From positions 1,346,095 through 1,410,094 of the forward strand of contig KL647299.1 in NCBI GenBank assembly GCA_000727475.1: a stretch of DNA of 64,000 nucleotides. Reading direction: 5' to 3'. A program made the position numbers and the translations under genes. The stretch comes from Sarcocystis neurona. Its lineage: Eukaryota > Apicomplexa > Conoidasida > Eucoccidiorida > Sarcocystidae. Below the pieces are notes generated by a model. That model did not search any database and was not told the DNA's origin. It worked only from the letters and a program-made list of their open reading frames with translations. Of this stretch, positions 44,849 to 56,500 are shown piece by piece; position 1 is the stretch's first letter; each line of letters opens with the position of its first letter.

Positions 44849-47800
44849 ATGAAGAAGGCCAGGCATCAGTGGAGCAGCAGCCACAGCAGCTGCACTATCC
44901 CCAGCTGCAGTAGCAGCGGCTGCTGCAGCCGCGTAGGGGAGATGTCATGTACTGGAAGAAGGCGACGCGCGGACTGGTGGTCGGCCAAGCCAGCAGCGGC
45001 AGCAGCGTTCTTTATTTTCTCACTAGCAGCGGAAAACCAGGTGTCCATCGCATGCATCAAAGGGTCCTATGAATCGTCCTGCTGGTCTCTCGTTACTCCT
45101 GCAACGGTCTCCGCTGAGGAAGTGACAGTCGGCTACACCTCAGGGATAGCAAACGGCGCGCCATTCCCGCCAGGTATGGCAGCAGCGGTACCAAGGCGTC
45201 TTAGTGGAAATGAAGATGTTCGTGCGTCTAGCTGGGTAGACGAAAGTCAGCTTCTTGCGGAGCAGCTGCAGCAAACAGGGAAAGGAATGCCGCGCAGGGG
45301 CGCAGGGCAGCCGCTTCAGATGCAGCGACACCAGCAGCAGCAGGAGCTGCACGAGATGGCAGAGGTGAGAGACCTAGGCAACGTAGAGCAGCAGTACGTC
45401 CAGCAGCAAACCAAGCGACAGCCTGTGACTGGTATGCAACAGCGCTCGCTAAACATTTTCGTCTACCCTCACGGGTTCCCAACGTACGCGACAGATCCTT
45501 CTCCGCTGCTGGAAATGCCAGATTTATCTGAAAGTGAGGAGGACGAGACGAAGGACGAAGAACCGGGGGGGACGGAAGAAGAGACGCCCGACGGGAGTAA
45601 CACAGGGGAAACGCACGTCTCGGACGATTCTCTGGAGGACGAAATCCGAAGGTACGGGCAAATTCTCATGTACCTGGAGAACCAGCTGGACCCATCTCAT
45701 AGTCAGTCGTCCGGACGCCGGTCTAAAAGGGACGACGTGGCAGTAGAGGGCGCCGAAGAGGCGCCAGCATCGGAACCAGCAGCCCGAGCACCAGCAGTGG
45801 CGAGCCCACCCGCAGAAGCGATAAGTAGTAGCAACTATAAAGAGAGAGGCCCGGGACTTGCCGACGATGGTGGGGAGACCGCGGAGAGAGCAGAGGAAGC
45901 AGCAAACGTCTACGCAAAGAAACAGGAAGGACGACTGACAACGGCAGGCAGGCGCGAGGAGAGTCGGGAAGCAGAGCTGATAGCCTCGGCAGAAGAACAG
46001 GCGGCAATCAAAGCAGCAGATTCTTTAGCGAAGAAAACTGCAGGCAGGATGGCACGACAAAGAGCAGCGCGCGCAAGAGACTCCAAGACAGAGACGGTGG
46101 CAGGGGGGAGAAAAGGCGATGCAGCGAGAGATGCGTCACATAGCATTGGAACAACGCCGATGCGAGAACTGACAGATGACGTGAGAAAGCATCGTGTTGC
46201 GGCAAATCAAAGCAGATTCTTTGGTGGAGAAGAAATGCAAGAGGGAGGTGAGGAAGAAGGAGAAGGAGCAAGAAGACGACGCAGCAGCCTCAAGAAGACA
46301 CCGAGGGGGAGACTGGAGATACTAGATGCGAGAGGTGCGCACTCTTGGGAAGACGCCAGAGACAGGCGAAAGGTTGAGAACCCTGTGCCGCGTGCTCCTG
46401 CAAAAGCAGCAATGCCAGTCGTTCTCCGCCAGCCGGAGAAGACACCCGGAGAACGTGGACCCACAGACGAAAGGAGGAAGGACAGAGATGAAGAAGGAGG
46501 AAGGGAGAAAGAGAGAATGAGAGCAGCGGAGAAGGACAAGAGACAGATAGGAAGACAAGAAAAAGGGGATGCTGCGGTGAAACAGGGAGCGGAAGCAATG
46601 CGAGGTAGAGAAGAAGTTGTGCAAGGCGACTTGCTTGGAAGAGGCAGGCGGATACAGGAAGAGTTTCGCAGGGACGAAAGAATGCCTGAGGGCAGGACGG
46701 CCGGTGACGTCGAGAGAACGGTACAAAGGAGGCAATGCAGAGAAGTAGACGAAGATCGAGAGCCAGAGGCTGGGGAGGCGGGAAAGCAGGGTGATCGAGG
46801 CAGCCTCGATTGGGCGGAGAGAAAAGAGAGGCGAGACGAGCAGGGACAGCTCAGCTCTCTGTGGCGTCCGAGAGGGCGCGAAGACCGATACAAGGAAGGA
46901 AATACAGAGAGAGAGAAAGAGAAAAGGCGGACGCCAGACGACAAAAGTAGACTGGGATACACGAGAAAGACGAACAGAGACAGCGGAGAACCACAGACGC
47001 TTGCGGGACAAGGAGGAGAGAGTGTCTTTCGCGCGACGGCAGTATACGCAGCGGCTGACGGGAGAGGGCGGACCCAGTTGGGAGAGCAGAGGCTGCGAGG
47101 GAATACAGCAAAAGCAGCGGCAGCGGCATTCCAGAGAAAAAGAGCAGCAGCTGCAGCAGGGCGTCCGATGCAGGAAATTTTCCACGGAGAGGAGGAGGGG
47201 GATACCGGTCTTATAGAACAGGGGGAAGACGAGGAAGAAGAAGAAGAGAGTCGCCGGCCGGCGGCACTTTACACAAGAAGAATGTGGCAGAAGGTAAAGC
47301 AGAAGGTGCTGCCAATCCAGGGCACGCCGTGGCGAAGACACTGGCTGCGCCGCGCGGTCTCGTTGCCGGAAACCGCCTTCGAAGTCGAAGACGACGGCGG
47401 AGACAGCATCCTCGCCGCGCCTATCTCGCCTTTGAACGGAAGAGGCGTCAGCTTGCAAGACGAAAGCCAAGACGATGCGGCCTTTGACGACAGTGACGTT
47501 TTCATAACTCCCACGACGTCTTCGCTGTCTCCGGGAGAACGCTTTTTACAGGAAGAAATGGAATCGAATGCATTGGGAGACAGCCCCCCCCAGCACTGGA
47601 GACGACGCCAAGACTCGCAGAATTCCAGGCGAGGGCCTCCGGGTTGGACACCCCGGCAGGAAAATCTCGGAGAAAAACGTAGGGGCTACAGCGAAGGGGA
47701 GACGAGACGAGCGAGCGAACGAAGGCGGTGGAGCAGCAGTGAGACTCATTTGTTTGGCGGGGGTTCAGACGAAGAAGAAGAGAACGAGCCGCCCTTGCCG

Positions 47801-50298
47801 CCTCCAGACGAGCTGCTCCTGTGGGAGACAGCGAGGCCCGGCGGCCGAAGGAGCAGCATGAAGCGAGACAGAGATGGCCAAGGGAGGAGACGGCCCGTCG
47901 CGCCCGAGCCCGAGACAGCGCGTCACCGGCTGCGATATATGCCCGAGGCGCCACGTTTACGGACGCCGAGACCCCTCTCTGAAATGTTCATCCGCACACC
48001 GGGAGACAGGCTCAAAGACTGGGACGGAATGCGCCGCGTCTCTCCAGAGTCCCGGGGGAGACGGATGCGTGGTAGTGCCTGGGCTGGGGCGCTGGGAAGT
48101 CAACACTTCGACCATTTTACAAAGATGCCACCGGTCTTTCTTGAGGGATGGAGACGCCTGAGACCGCCGCTGCGTGTCTATCGCAGGAAGGGAGTCGCCA
48201 CACAGCAGCAGCCTCCGGCGGTGGTGCTGGGCAGCCCTCATCCTGACGAGCAGCGACACCACCTTTTCAAGGGCCAGCGCTATCGCGTCACCCAGCTGCC
48301 CAAGACGCAGCAGCAAGTGGAGTCAGAGGAAACCGAGGACAGCGAGGCCTGGGAAGGAGAGCAGGAGGCGACGGAGGAGGGCGAGGACTGGTGGAGCGTG
48401 GGGACGCCGTCAGAGCACTCCATTTACGTGGGCAGTCCGCTACCCGAGTCAGGAACCGCAGGAGGAGAGGACTGGGAAGATAGCCGGTGGAAGTGGGGGC
48501 CGCAGAAATTCTTCTCTCTAGCACAGCCGCGAAGGGGAGGGAAAAGGCAATTAATGTATCAGCTTATGAAGCAGCAGCTGCACAGGATGCGGAAGGCACC
48601 AGAGGAAAGGGAGACACCGTTGCTGTGGCCTCGTACTGAGGAGACGGGGCTTGTCGGTGCCAGGAGGCAAAAAGGGGACGTCTACGGCGAAGGGAGCGGC
48701 GTTGCTGCGGACTCAGAAGACGAGCACCGCCAGCACCGGGGGCCGGAGGTACGACTGCCGTTGAGTCGAACTGCTTCAGGCCGAAGTTATCGCGTTGAAG
48801 AGGACCTCGCAGCAGCTGCAGCAGCAGCAGAACACGCAGAGGCACTTCTTGCAACAGTGAAGGAACGAGTACGAGCAGCAGAAGCGGAAATTGCAGAGGC
48901 CAAGCAGTTGCATGCCCTCGCAAAAGCAAAAGCGTCAGAGGTGGACGACCACTATCTCGCTTGGAAGCATAAGACGCAGCGACAGCAGCAAGATTTGAAG
49001 CAGCAGGAAAACCTGCTGGGGGACTCGCAGCAGCAGGCAAACGTGGCAGCAGCTGCCCATGTCTCCGCGGAGAACGAAACAGTGCCCCACGCTACTGCGG
49101 CAGCTCAAAAGAAGGACGCGCAGCAGCAGCAGGAGAAACCGTCCGCAGAGACAGCAGGCGGTGGAGGGCCGCTGCAGCAGCAGCTCGAGGGGACAGTCTC
49201 GGAGAGAAGAGAAGAGGAAAACGTCACTGCAGCAGGAGCAACCGCCGGTAAAGTGGAAGCAACAGCAGCAGGCAACGGTGGCACGAGACAAGCGAAGTGG
49301 CCAGAAGGTGCTGCCGTGAAAACGCCAGCAGCAGCAGCAGAGCTGCAGGCGATTTCACCACAAGCTTTGCAAGCAGTACCAGCAGAATCTGCGGGAGGTG
49401 GGGCCCTGCAGTTTCCAGGGGCAGCAGGAAATGCGACTCGAATAGACCGGATCGCGCCAGGGTATCTGCTCCCCATCAAGCGAAGTCCTTTCCCCGTAGG
49501 GAGGACAACAGAGAGAGACGTACAGCGAGCAGGAGGACGCGTCGCTCCTAGGACGCACGACGCTGTTCAAACGTTGCCGTCGCATCTGCTTGCAGCAGCA
49601 CTGGGTTCTCCTCAGGGGGCAGGCAGCGAGCAAAATGTCTCCACTCACCCAGTGAAATATTCGTATGCGGTGCCCGTGTATGACACCCCCATGCAACAGC
49701 TGCAGCAGCAGCAGCATCACGGCGGGTTCCTGCCTCTCTACTCTGCAGCAGACTACGCAAGAAAGTTTCCCGCGCTGACGCAGCCGCTGCAAGCCTCTGC
49801 ATTCGCCCACCACATTGCTGCTGTCCCTGCTGCTGCCGTCCCTGCTGCTGCCGCCCCTGCTGCTGCCCCTTCAGCTGCTGTCCCTGCTGCTGCTGGCCGA
49901 AGACGGCATCCGCTGCTGACCGTGATACCTGTGCCTCGCAGTGCTCGAGTTCCTGGGGCTGCTGCAGTTGCTCGTGAAGCAGCAGGAGAAACACGCGTGC
50001 CGCTGCGGCAGCGCAGGCGCTACGGAAGCGCCGCCTCCCAGTCCGTCTCTAGAATCAGGGTGAAGACGCGTGCTGCTGCTGCTGCTGTTGCTGAGCAACC
50101 TGCTGGTGTTGGTGGTGGTCCTGCGGCGGCGACTGTTGCTGGTGCTAGCAGGCGAAAACGATCCCGAGCCAGGACGGACGGCTCGCGCACGTCGCCCGGA
50201 AGAGACGCTGCCGACGCAGGAGAAGCAGCAGCAGAACACCGAAGCAAAGCGCCACCGCGCAAAGGCAGCCGCAGCCCTCAGAACTTAGCTAGTAGGAA
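44849..50298 (+). CDS. Giant gene exon 1 (5.45 kb uninterrupted)
   Basis: Open for 1816 codons with balanced, non-cyclic composition, which cannot be a repeat shadow. Ends SPQNLASR plus two bases at AGGAA/GTGAGT. It is by far the longest intact frame in the window and the only one that did not need splicing to be seen. Confidence 0.85.
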
Positions 50299-53200
50299 GT
50301 GAGTGGCCGCTGCGTCAACGAGAGAGAAGATTCTACAGGACAATGGGATACTACGCAGCAGGGCCAGCAGCGGGCGAAGCAGCAGCAGCCGCACAGGAGC
50401 AAATTCAGCAGTGGGCCAGCCGGAAAAGTACGAACTACAGCGGCAGCCCTGCAGCAGAAAGGAAAGAAGACCGACACTCGGAGCTGAAACAGGAGCAGCA
50501 GGGACGGCAACAACAGAGATGACGCACCCAGCAGCACGAGCGGCTTAAGGAGACAAAGAAGCTCGCAGAGATCCAGAGTCGAAGAAGAAAGACATATACC
50601 AGGCGGCAAAGTATGTACGAGTGTACGTGACCTCAAGTGTACGGGGACACGTATAGACACATGCAAAGGAATAGGTAGCTGCTTGTATGTAGCACTCCCA
50701 TACACGTACAACATGTATGTTTGTCGGAAGATGTATCTGTCTCTCTCTCTCTCTATATATATATATATACATATAGAGAGGAAGACACACACGCACACAC
50801 AGAGTTTAACAAGTAGAGATACAGATAGACGTAGAAAGTAACTAGAGAGGTAGTGAAACCTTGCTGCCCAACTTGCAGCAGAAGAGAGGAGAGCCGCTGT
50901 GTGTCATGTGTTCTTGCCGCGCTGCAACGACAAGCGACGCAGAGGACGCCGTAGGTACTCAACATCGGAACAGCCATCCGCAGTGCCAGCAGGCTCAGAA
51001 GTGTCGACAGAGAGAGAGAAGGAAACGGAGGGGCACAAAGAGACGTAGACGAAGCAGGGGTAGGAGGGAAGGCAGCTGCAGAAGGCGGGCAAATAGCCGC
51101 TGCGACGGCGCGAGAGCAGAAACAACAGCCTTACCAGCAATGGCAGACGCTGTTACAGGAACAGCAGCGGCTCCAGCAGACGCAGCTGTGCAAACTGAAG
51201 CAGGGACATCACACGCAGAAGCAAAGCAGTGGGATCTGCAGTAACGCAGGGGCGGCAGCAGCTGCAGCTAAACAGCAGCAGCAGAAGCAGTGGGTAAGCA
51301 GCAGCACCCCTCCTTATCGAATTATTGTAGCAGCACGGCAGCGCGACTAGCAGCAGGAGCAGCAGCCTGTAGAGGAGATGCGGCAGTGACTTCGGCAGCT
51401 GCAGTCGGCGAAGCCCGCAGGTGCGCAGTTCGCAGATTCTTTACCGAGAGAAAGGCTCTGGACACGGCACGCATGCAGCATGCCCGCGTACAACCACTTC
51501 CCCCAAAGAAGAACTATCCTCGCTAATACATATATGTATGAGTAGCAGTCCACGTATACAGATAGGTACACACGTGTATATGTAGACGTAGGGAAAGAGT
51601 TATACTTCCATGTATGCAAGAACTCCTACTGAAACAGGTGACGGAAATTTGTTCTGAGATGAGGAACTTCTTGAAGGACGCCGACGCGGCACGCAACAGC
51701 GTCGCAGAATCTCTGCGTGGAATGTGTTTGCCTTCACAGTGCGTCAGCTACAGTCCTTGCAGCAGTGAGTTCCCAGCAGGAGTACCAGAAGCGTAAGTGC
51801 GTAGCGGCAGAAACTGGAGTGTGAATGAGCAGTGAGGAGAAACACAGACGAGCTGCGGTGCTGACATACCGCTGCGCTTCGCCACTGGTGCAGGGAAGGT
51901 AAAGATTTCTACATGTAGACGGATGTATATATACATAGATAACATTCTAGAAATCCACTGCCACACATATAGATGTCGTTGTATACAGACTTTTTGCCGC
52001 TGGTTGAGACAAGATCTGAACGGGAGGTCAAAACCCATATACACACACACACACACACACAAACTCACACAGAGTCCGCTCCTCTTTATACTCTGCCCCC
52101 AGTCCACATATATATACATATGTATACGTATATACATATTTGCTTGTGGTCATGTGTTGGATTTACAACCAAACGTACATGTGTATACGTGTTCCCGGAG
52201 GACAGCTTTCTTGTTCCGTCGGTGATTGGTGTTCTCCAGATAGGCAGAGGATTCGCGCGGCGGAGACGAAACCCATGAAACCGTACAAAGACACGCATAC
52301 GTGTCTTTGTGCACTGATGTATTTCTTGATTGCCAAGTCGTCCACACAGATACACGGGGTCTGAACGTCTGCAGTCGAAGATTCGTCTACACACATATAT
52401 GTCGAAAGGCACATATACGGCGAACTTCTGTCACGACGCCGCCATTAGCGTCCGGCGGCGCGCGTGGTACACGCGTACCGTGTAGCGCAAGAGTTAACAA
52501 ATACGTGCAAGTGTATCTGTGTCGCTGGTTACAATTGGGTGGTGCGTGCCCGTACGTGTCATGCGTAGACGTGCGCGGGTCTGGATGTATAAATACACAT
52601 TCAGAGACGTGTATGTAGGGGGAAGGAGCTGCATTCGTAGAACACGCGATGAACAAAAAGTGTGACCTGCAGCTGCTGGGCAGACGCAGGCGCATGGTGT
52701 ACATCTCCTATATTCTGGTGTGTTCTTCGTTCATCTGTACGTCACTTGTCGGGATCTACGTACACGCACGTATGTAGAATCAGACATATAGGACGTTCGC
52801 GTGCGCCTGAATAGAGCGGGGACACGTAGTGAGTCATCGGAGCTTTAGATGACACACAACGCCACATGAGGGATGCACTTTCCTCCACAGACGGGAGAAT
52901 CTGGAAGTGTACGTAGGCTCAAACACCCGTACATACCCTCGTGCGTGTGCATGTATATGCCACGTGTTGCGACAGTATATACCTTTATACGTCTCTGTGA
53001 TCGCTTGTGCATTGACGGCTAAATAGGTACGTATGTATGTATGTATGTATGAATGTATGTATGTATGTGTGTATACGCGGTCAAAATGTGCAGACGCACG
53101 TACGCTATACGACTGTCAATGTACGTGCAAGCGTGTTTCTGCACGCCTGTACACATCTGTGTGAAATGGAGCTGCAGTTCCTCGCATACACGAGGAGGCG

Positions 53201-53559
53201 AAAAACAGCATCCTCAGAAACAGGCTGTGCGTCTGACCCCTTATCGCCCTTCGACGGGTGGCACAACATATACTCGACACACGTGTGTTTGTATAGCCAT
53301 CTACATCCGTGCAGACCTACGTACATCTTCGCATCTGTACGTGAGTACGGACACGCGTTGTGTTACACCGGCGTTCGTTTTGCTTGCGAAATTACTGGAG
53401 AAAAAGCGAATCTACTCTCGAAGGCTGGTGTGCAGCAATCTAATTGCTTCCAAGACGCCTCTGCTTTCGAACACAGGAATCCAAGCTCCTCTCGAAGCTG
53501 CTGCTGCTGCTGCGGCTGCGGTTGATGAGGTGCTGCACCGTCGCGTGTTGCTGGCTTGA
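44849..53559 (+). CDS. Unrecognised giant Arg/Glu-rich protein, 4-exon model, 2012 aa
   Basis: Modelled exons: 44849-50298, 50984-51293, 51638-51792, 53436-53559; all phases agree. If the first donor is not used, the frame ends at TGA 50300-50302 (1817 aa). Visible parts: a hydrophobic Ala/Phe/Leu stretch at about aa 47-70 that could be a late signal peptide or anchor; an acidic patch at about 225-265 (SESEEDETKDEE); a long charged Arg/Lys/Glu region at about 300-810; an acidic/proline region with Trp clusters at about 820-1270; a heptad-like Ala/Glu coiled coil at about 1310-1390; an Ala/Pro repeat at about 1650-1690; and a basic RRKRSRAR motif near 1768. No domain recognised. It may be a secretory-organelle, cytoskeletal or nuclear scaffold protein; the sequence does not decide. 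Confidence 0.6.
50984..51293 (+). CDS. Giant gene exon 2 (Gln-rich)
   Basis: The acceptor GCCATCCGCAG precedes ASRLRSVDREREGNGGAQRD. The exon continues through AATAREQKQQPYQQWQTLLQ and EQQRLQQTQLCKLKQGHH to AAAAAAKQQQQKQW at TGG/GTAAGC. The Gln-rich helical composition and the donor are convincing; there is no ATG, consistent with an internal exon. Confidence 0.55.
51638..51792 (+). CDS. Giant gene exon 3
   Basis: The acceptor CCTACTGAAACAG precedes VTEICSEMRNFLKDADAARN and SVAESLRGMCLPSQ. The donor GAAGC/GTAAGT is a perfect consensus; alternatives are an internal CAGCA/GTGAGT at 51764, or read-through to the TAA at 51794-51796. Confidence 0.45.
53436..53559 (+). CDS. Giant gene terminal exon (tentative)
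   Basis: The acceptor CTGGTGTGCAG precedes NLIASKTPLLSNTGIQAPLE, an Ala8 run and VDEVLHRRVLLA, then TGA. The phase fits exon 3 ending at 51792. Confidence 0.35.
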
Positions 53560-56500
53560 CACTATCTGTTACTGACTCGTGGCTCAACACGAGGGAGCCA
53601 CAGACACGCTGCGGAAATTATAATCACTGAGAGGTCTACATCCACCGCATATACATATATAAGGCAATATACATGCGCAACTAAGTATGAATATTAAAGT
53701 ACACACGTCCGTCTCCATATGCTTGTATCTGTGTGTTTATACCTATACGCACTGAAACTCGCATACGCCCATACGCGAGTACTTGACCTTCCTAACAGTC
53801 TACACGTAAGTTGCTATGATGTGTAAGCATCACGTGCGGGATGCACGAGGATCGAAAGTGAACAATAACACACGTACATAATCGTGTGTGTGAACAGATA
53901 GATAAATATATATGTATATGCATATATATATGTATATGTACACTTATATGTCACGTATAAGCATATGTACGTGTACATTTTTGTCCACAGTATGACACTC
54001 ATGTACACGCTGCACCCATCATATCAGCCTGGTAACTACTGCGTATCAACATGTGTACAAATCACATAGTATCGGTGAACTAACGGGTTCGCATTTTATA
54101 TTCACTTCAAGTGGCCGGTAGCAAATCTACCTGTATGTTAGCGTACGTGTCTTACAGTGTGGCAGTTCCTCCGTGGGTGCACCGGCGTAAGGTGGGCTCT
54201 GTGACTGCCATATATTGAGATTTACACGTAATAGGTGCACCGAGGAGAGCCACATCATTTTAACGGGAAATAAGTGGGTGGATTCGCCGGCTTTCGGGGC
54301 GGGATAGTCGCATTGTCTATGAATAATTGTGCCGCAGACCGTGCGGACAGGAGACTGCCTTCTGCTGTCGTTCTCGTTTCTCCCTGCGAAACCTTTTACT
54401 GCAACACATACGGACACTTACAGGTACTTCTCCCTCTCAGGCATTCTCGTTCTCAAGTAATCGCTTCATCTACTTTGAGTTGAGGAAGATCAACAGACAC
54501 ATTTTTAGTGTTTATCCACACCAACCACATAGTCGTGGTGGTGGAAGCAATGCTTCCCTAGTGGTACACGGCAAAGAATTGTCCAAGACAGACAGTCGAG
54601 CTCCAGGTTATCTGGAAAAGAACAAGATGTGTCAGCGGTAGACAGAAAAAGAACAGGTCCCGTGGCATGCAGTTTTATTCGAGAATGAGGTTTTCTTTAC
54701 CGTAGCTGCCGTTCCATGACCTAACCAAGCATACTTTGTCGAAGAAATCTGTAGGTCTTTCTCAAACGTAGACGGCTGGACTAATTTGTCGAGCAACAGG
54801 CCGATCTCTGCCCGCTTCAGTGAATTCTCACCTGTTTGTCTGTCAACACAAACGCCCATATCTCTCTCCAGCTAGACATCCGGACTTCTGTATCAGAAGT
54901 CACTATACCCAGGTGTACACACGCATATACACCTCTGTGGATACGAGTATGCACGTGTGAACACAGACAGGTGGCGGTCGTTTGCTCTGTCTTTGGCTTA
55001 AACCTTGAGCATTCTCAAAGCCACGCATCCTATGTTCGTGGAGCTACTAGTTTCCCTGACAATACACCCATGTCTTTATTTGCATGGATGCAGATCACCC
55101 ATCTGTCTGACTGTGCATTCACGTGTATCTCGAGTACTCCCATTTCATGAGTGTCCCTGCGTCTGCCTTCGCTCCCGGTGTATCCGATCTGCACGTTTGT
55201 ACAGGAGAAAAATAGTGCAGCTGCGCGAAAGGAAAATTCGCGTGCATGGTCGTAGAGGGGTTTTCAAAAAAGGGTCTGCCTATTCGTATGTGCAAACACA
55301 CATACCATCTGCCGGTGTCGGGTCGAAATTAGTAATAAAGAGAGTAGAACTGCATATGCACGTACACGTACGAGGGTGTCGTCGTTCTCGGTAAAATCTA
55401 AAACGATGCTGGAGTGGTACTTGCAGTGAAGCAATGCGTAAAGTACCCAGCCGGGTCATCGGTTGCTCCAAATGCGCACGTCCTTTTGACCTATGGGTTG
55501 CTGTTGCACTTGAGAAATTCAGGTGAGATCGCAGGTGGCTCTTTCAAAACACGAACGCTACTTGCTTTGAAGCATCAGCAGAAATCCACCGCCATAACAC
55601 CGCATTTATACATTATAATATGCGCACGTCGATATACATATGCAACGGCGACGTGCACGGTTACAACCACACCCACAGGTAAATATATGTATATATAGAG
55701 AGATGGGCATACACGGATATCAACATTGTTGTCCCCGCGCCTTGACGGGAAATAGCGGCCGGGGCATATAAATAAGGAAAATCCGAAGAGTGTCATGCGC
55801 TGCTACCGAAGAAGGAGGGGTCACCCTTGCCGTCAGCCTTCTCAAACTTGTGTAGACCCGGGGCATGTGCGTCTCTCTGCGTACGCCGCTCCTCTCTATC
55901 CTGGGAACCCTACCCTCTGGTTGCAGCAGTAAAGCTGCCCCGCGTAATCTATTCGCGTGACTCTGTCTTTACTTTCTCCTTCTTTCCCGTATATACTTCT
56001 CTTTAGTGTGAAACACGCGCGCTTGTCAAGACTTCTGCAGTATTACCCCTAATTACTCCAAAGCTGCGCACCAGGCGAAGCTCCTCGCTACAGTAGCATT
56101 GTAGCAACCACCCACACGAGTGACAAGTGGTACCCTACTACTATGACGACTCCTCGGCGTACACGCACATATCTATATCTATATAGGCACGCGAACTTCC
56201 CATCTATTGATAGACCTGGTAGCAACACCTGTGCAGTGGTGTAAACCTGCTGCCGAAGAGTATCGGTGTTTTTCCTTATCGGCAGTGCACTACCGAGAAA
56301 AAGGATAAATAATCTTCACCGTTGAAACGAAGTCCCTCCAAAATGGAACGTCTAAAACGCAGAGTCACCGAAGCCAACCTACCCACACGTGTGTCTGCGT
56401 AGCAGTACAGGTATATATATATATACATATATATATTGCTACTAGTACGTCGGTGTGGAGTAGACGATATGCGTAAATGTGTAGTCGTCCACACGTAGCT

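Larger units (their letters stand above)
50299..53435 (+). other. Introns of the giant gene model
   Basis: Positions 50299-50983: CAG-rich to 50545, with a possible alternative frame beginning MGYYAAGPAAGEAAAAAQEQ at 50343, then a short (TA)n at 50755-50775. Positions 51294-51637: a CAG-rich start and a TA-rich end. Positions 51793-53435: (CA)n at 52045-52060, ATGT repeats at 53030-53075 and unique sequence without further supported exons. Confidence 0.4.

Noticed and set aside
46207..47470. Long Ser/Leu-rich minus frames (up to 382 codons)
   Set aside because: They are antisense to the giant exon, whose Arg/Glu/Lys codons read as Ser/Leu/Pro on the other strand.
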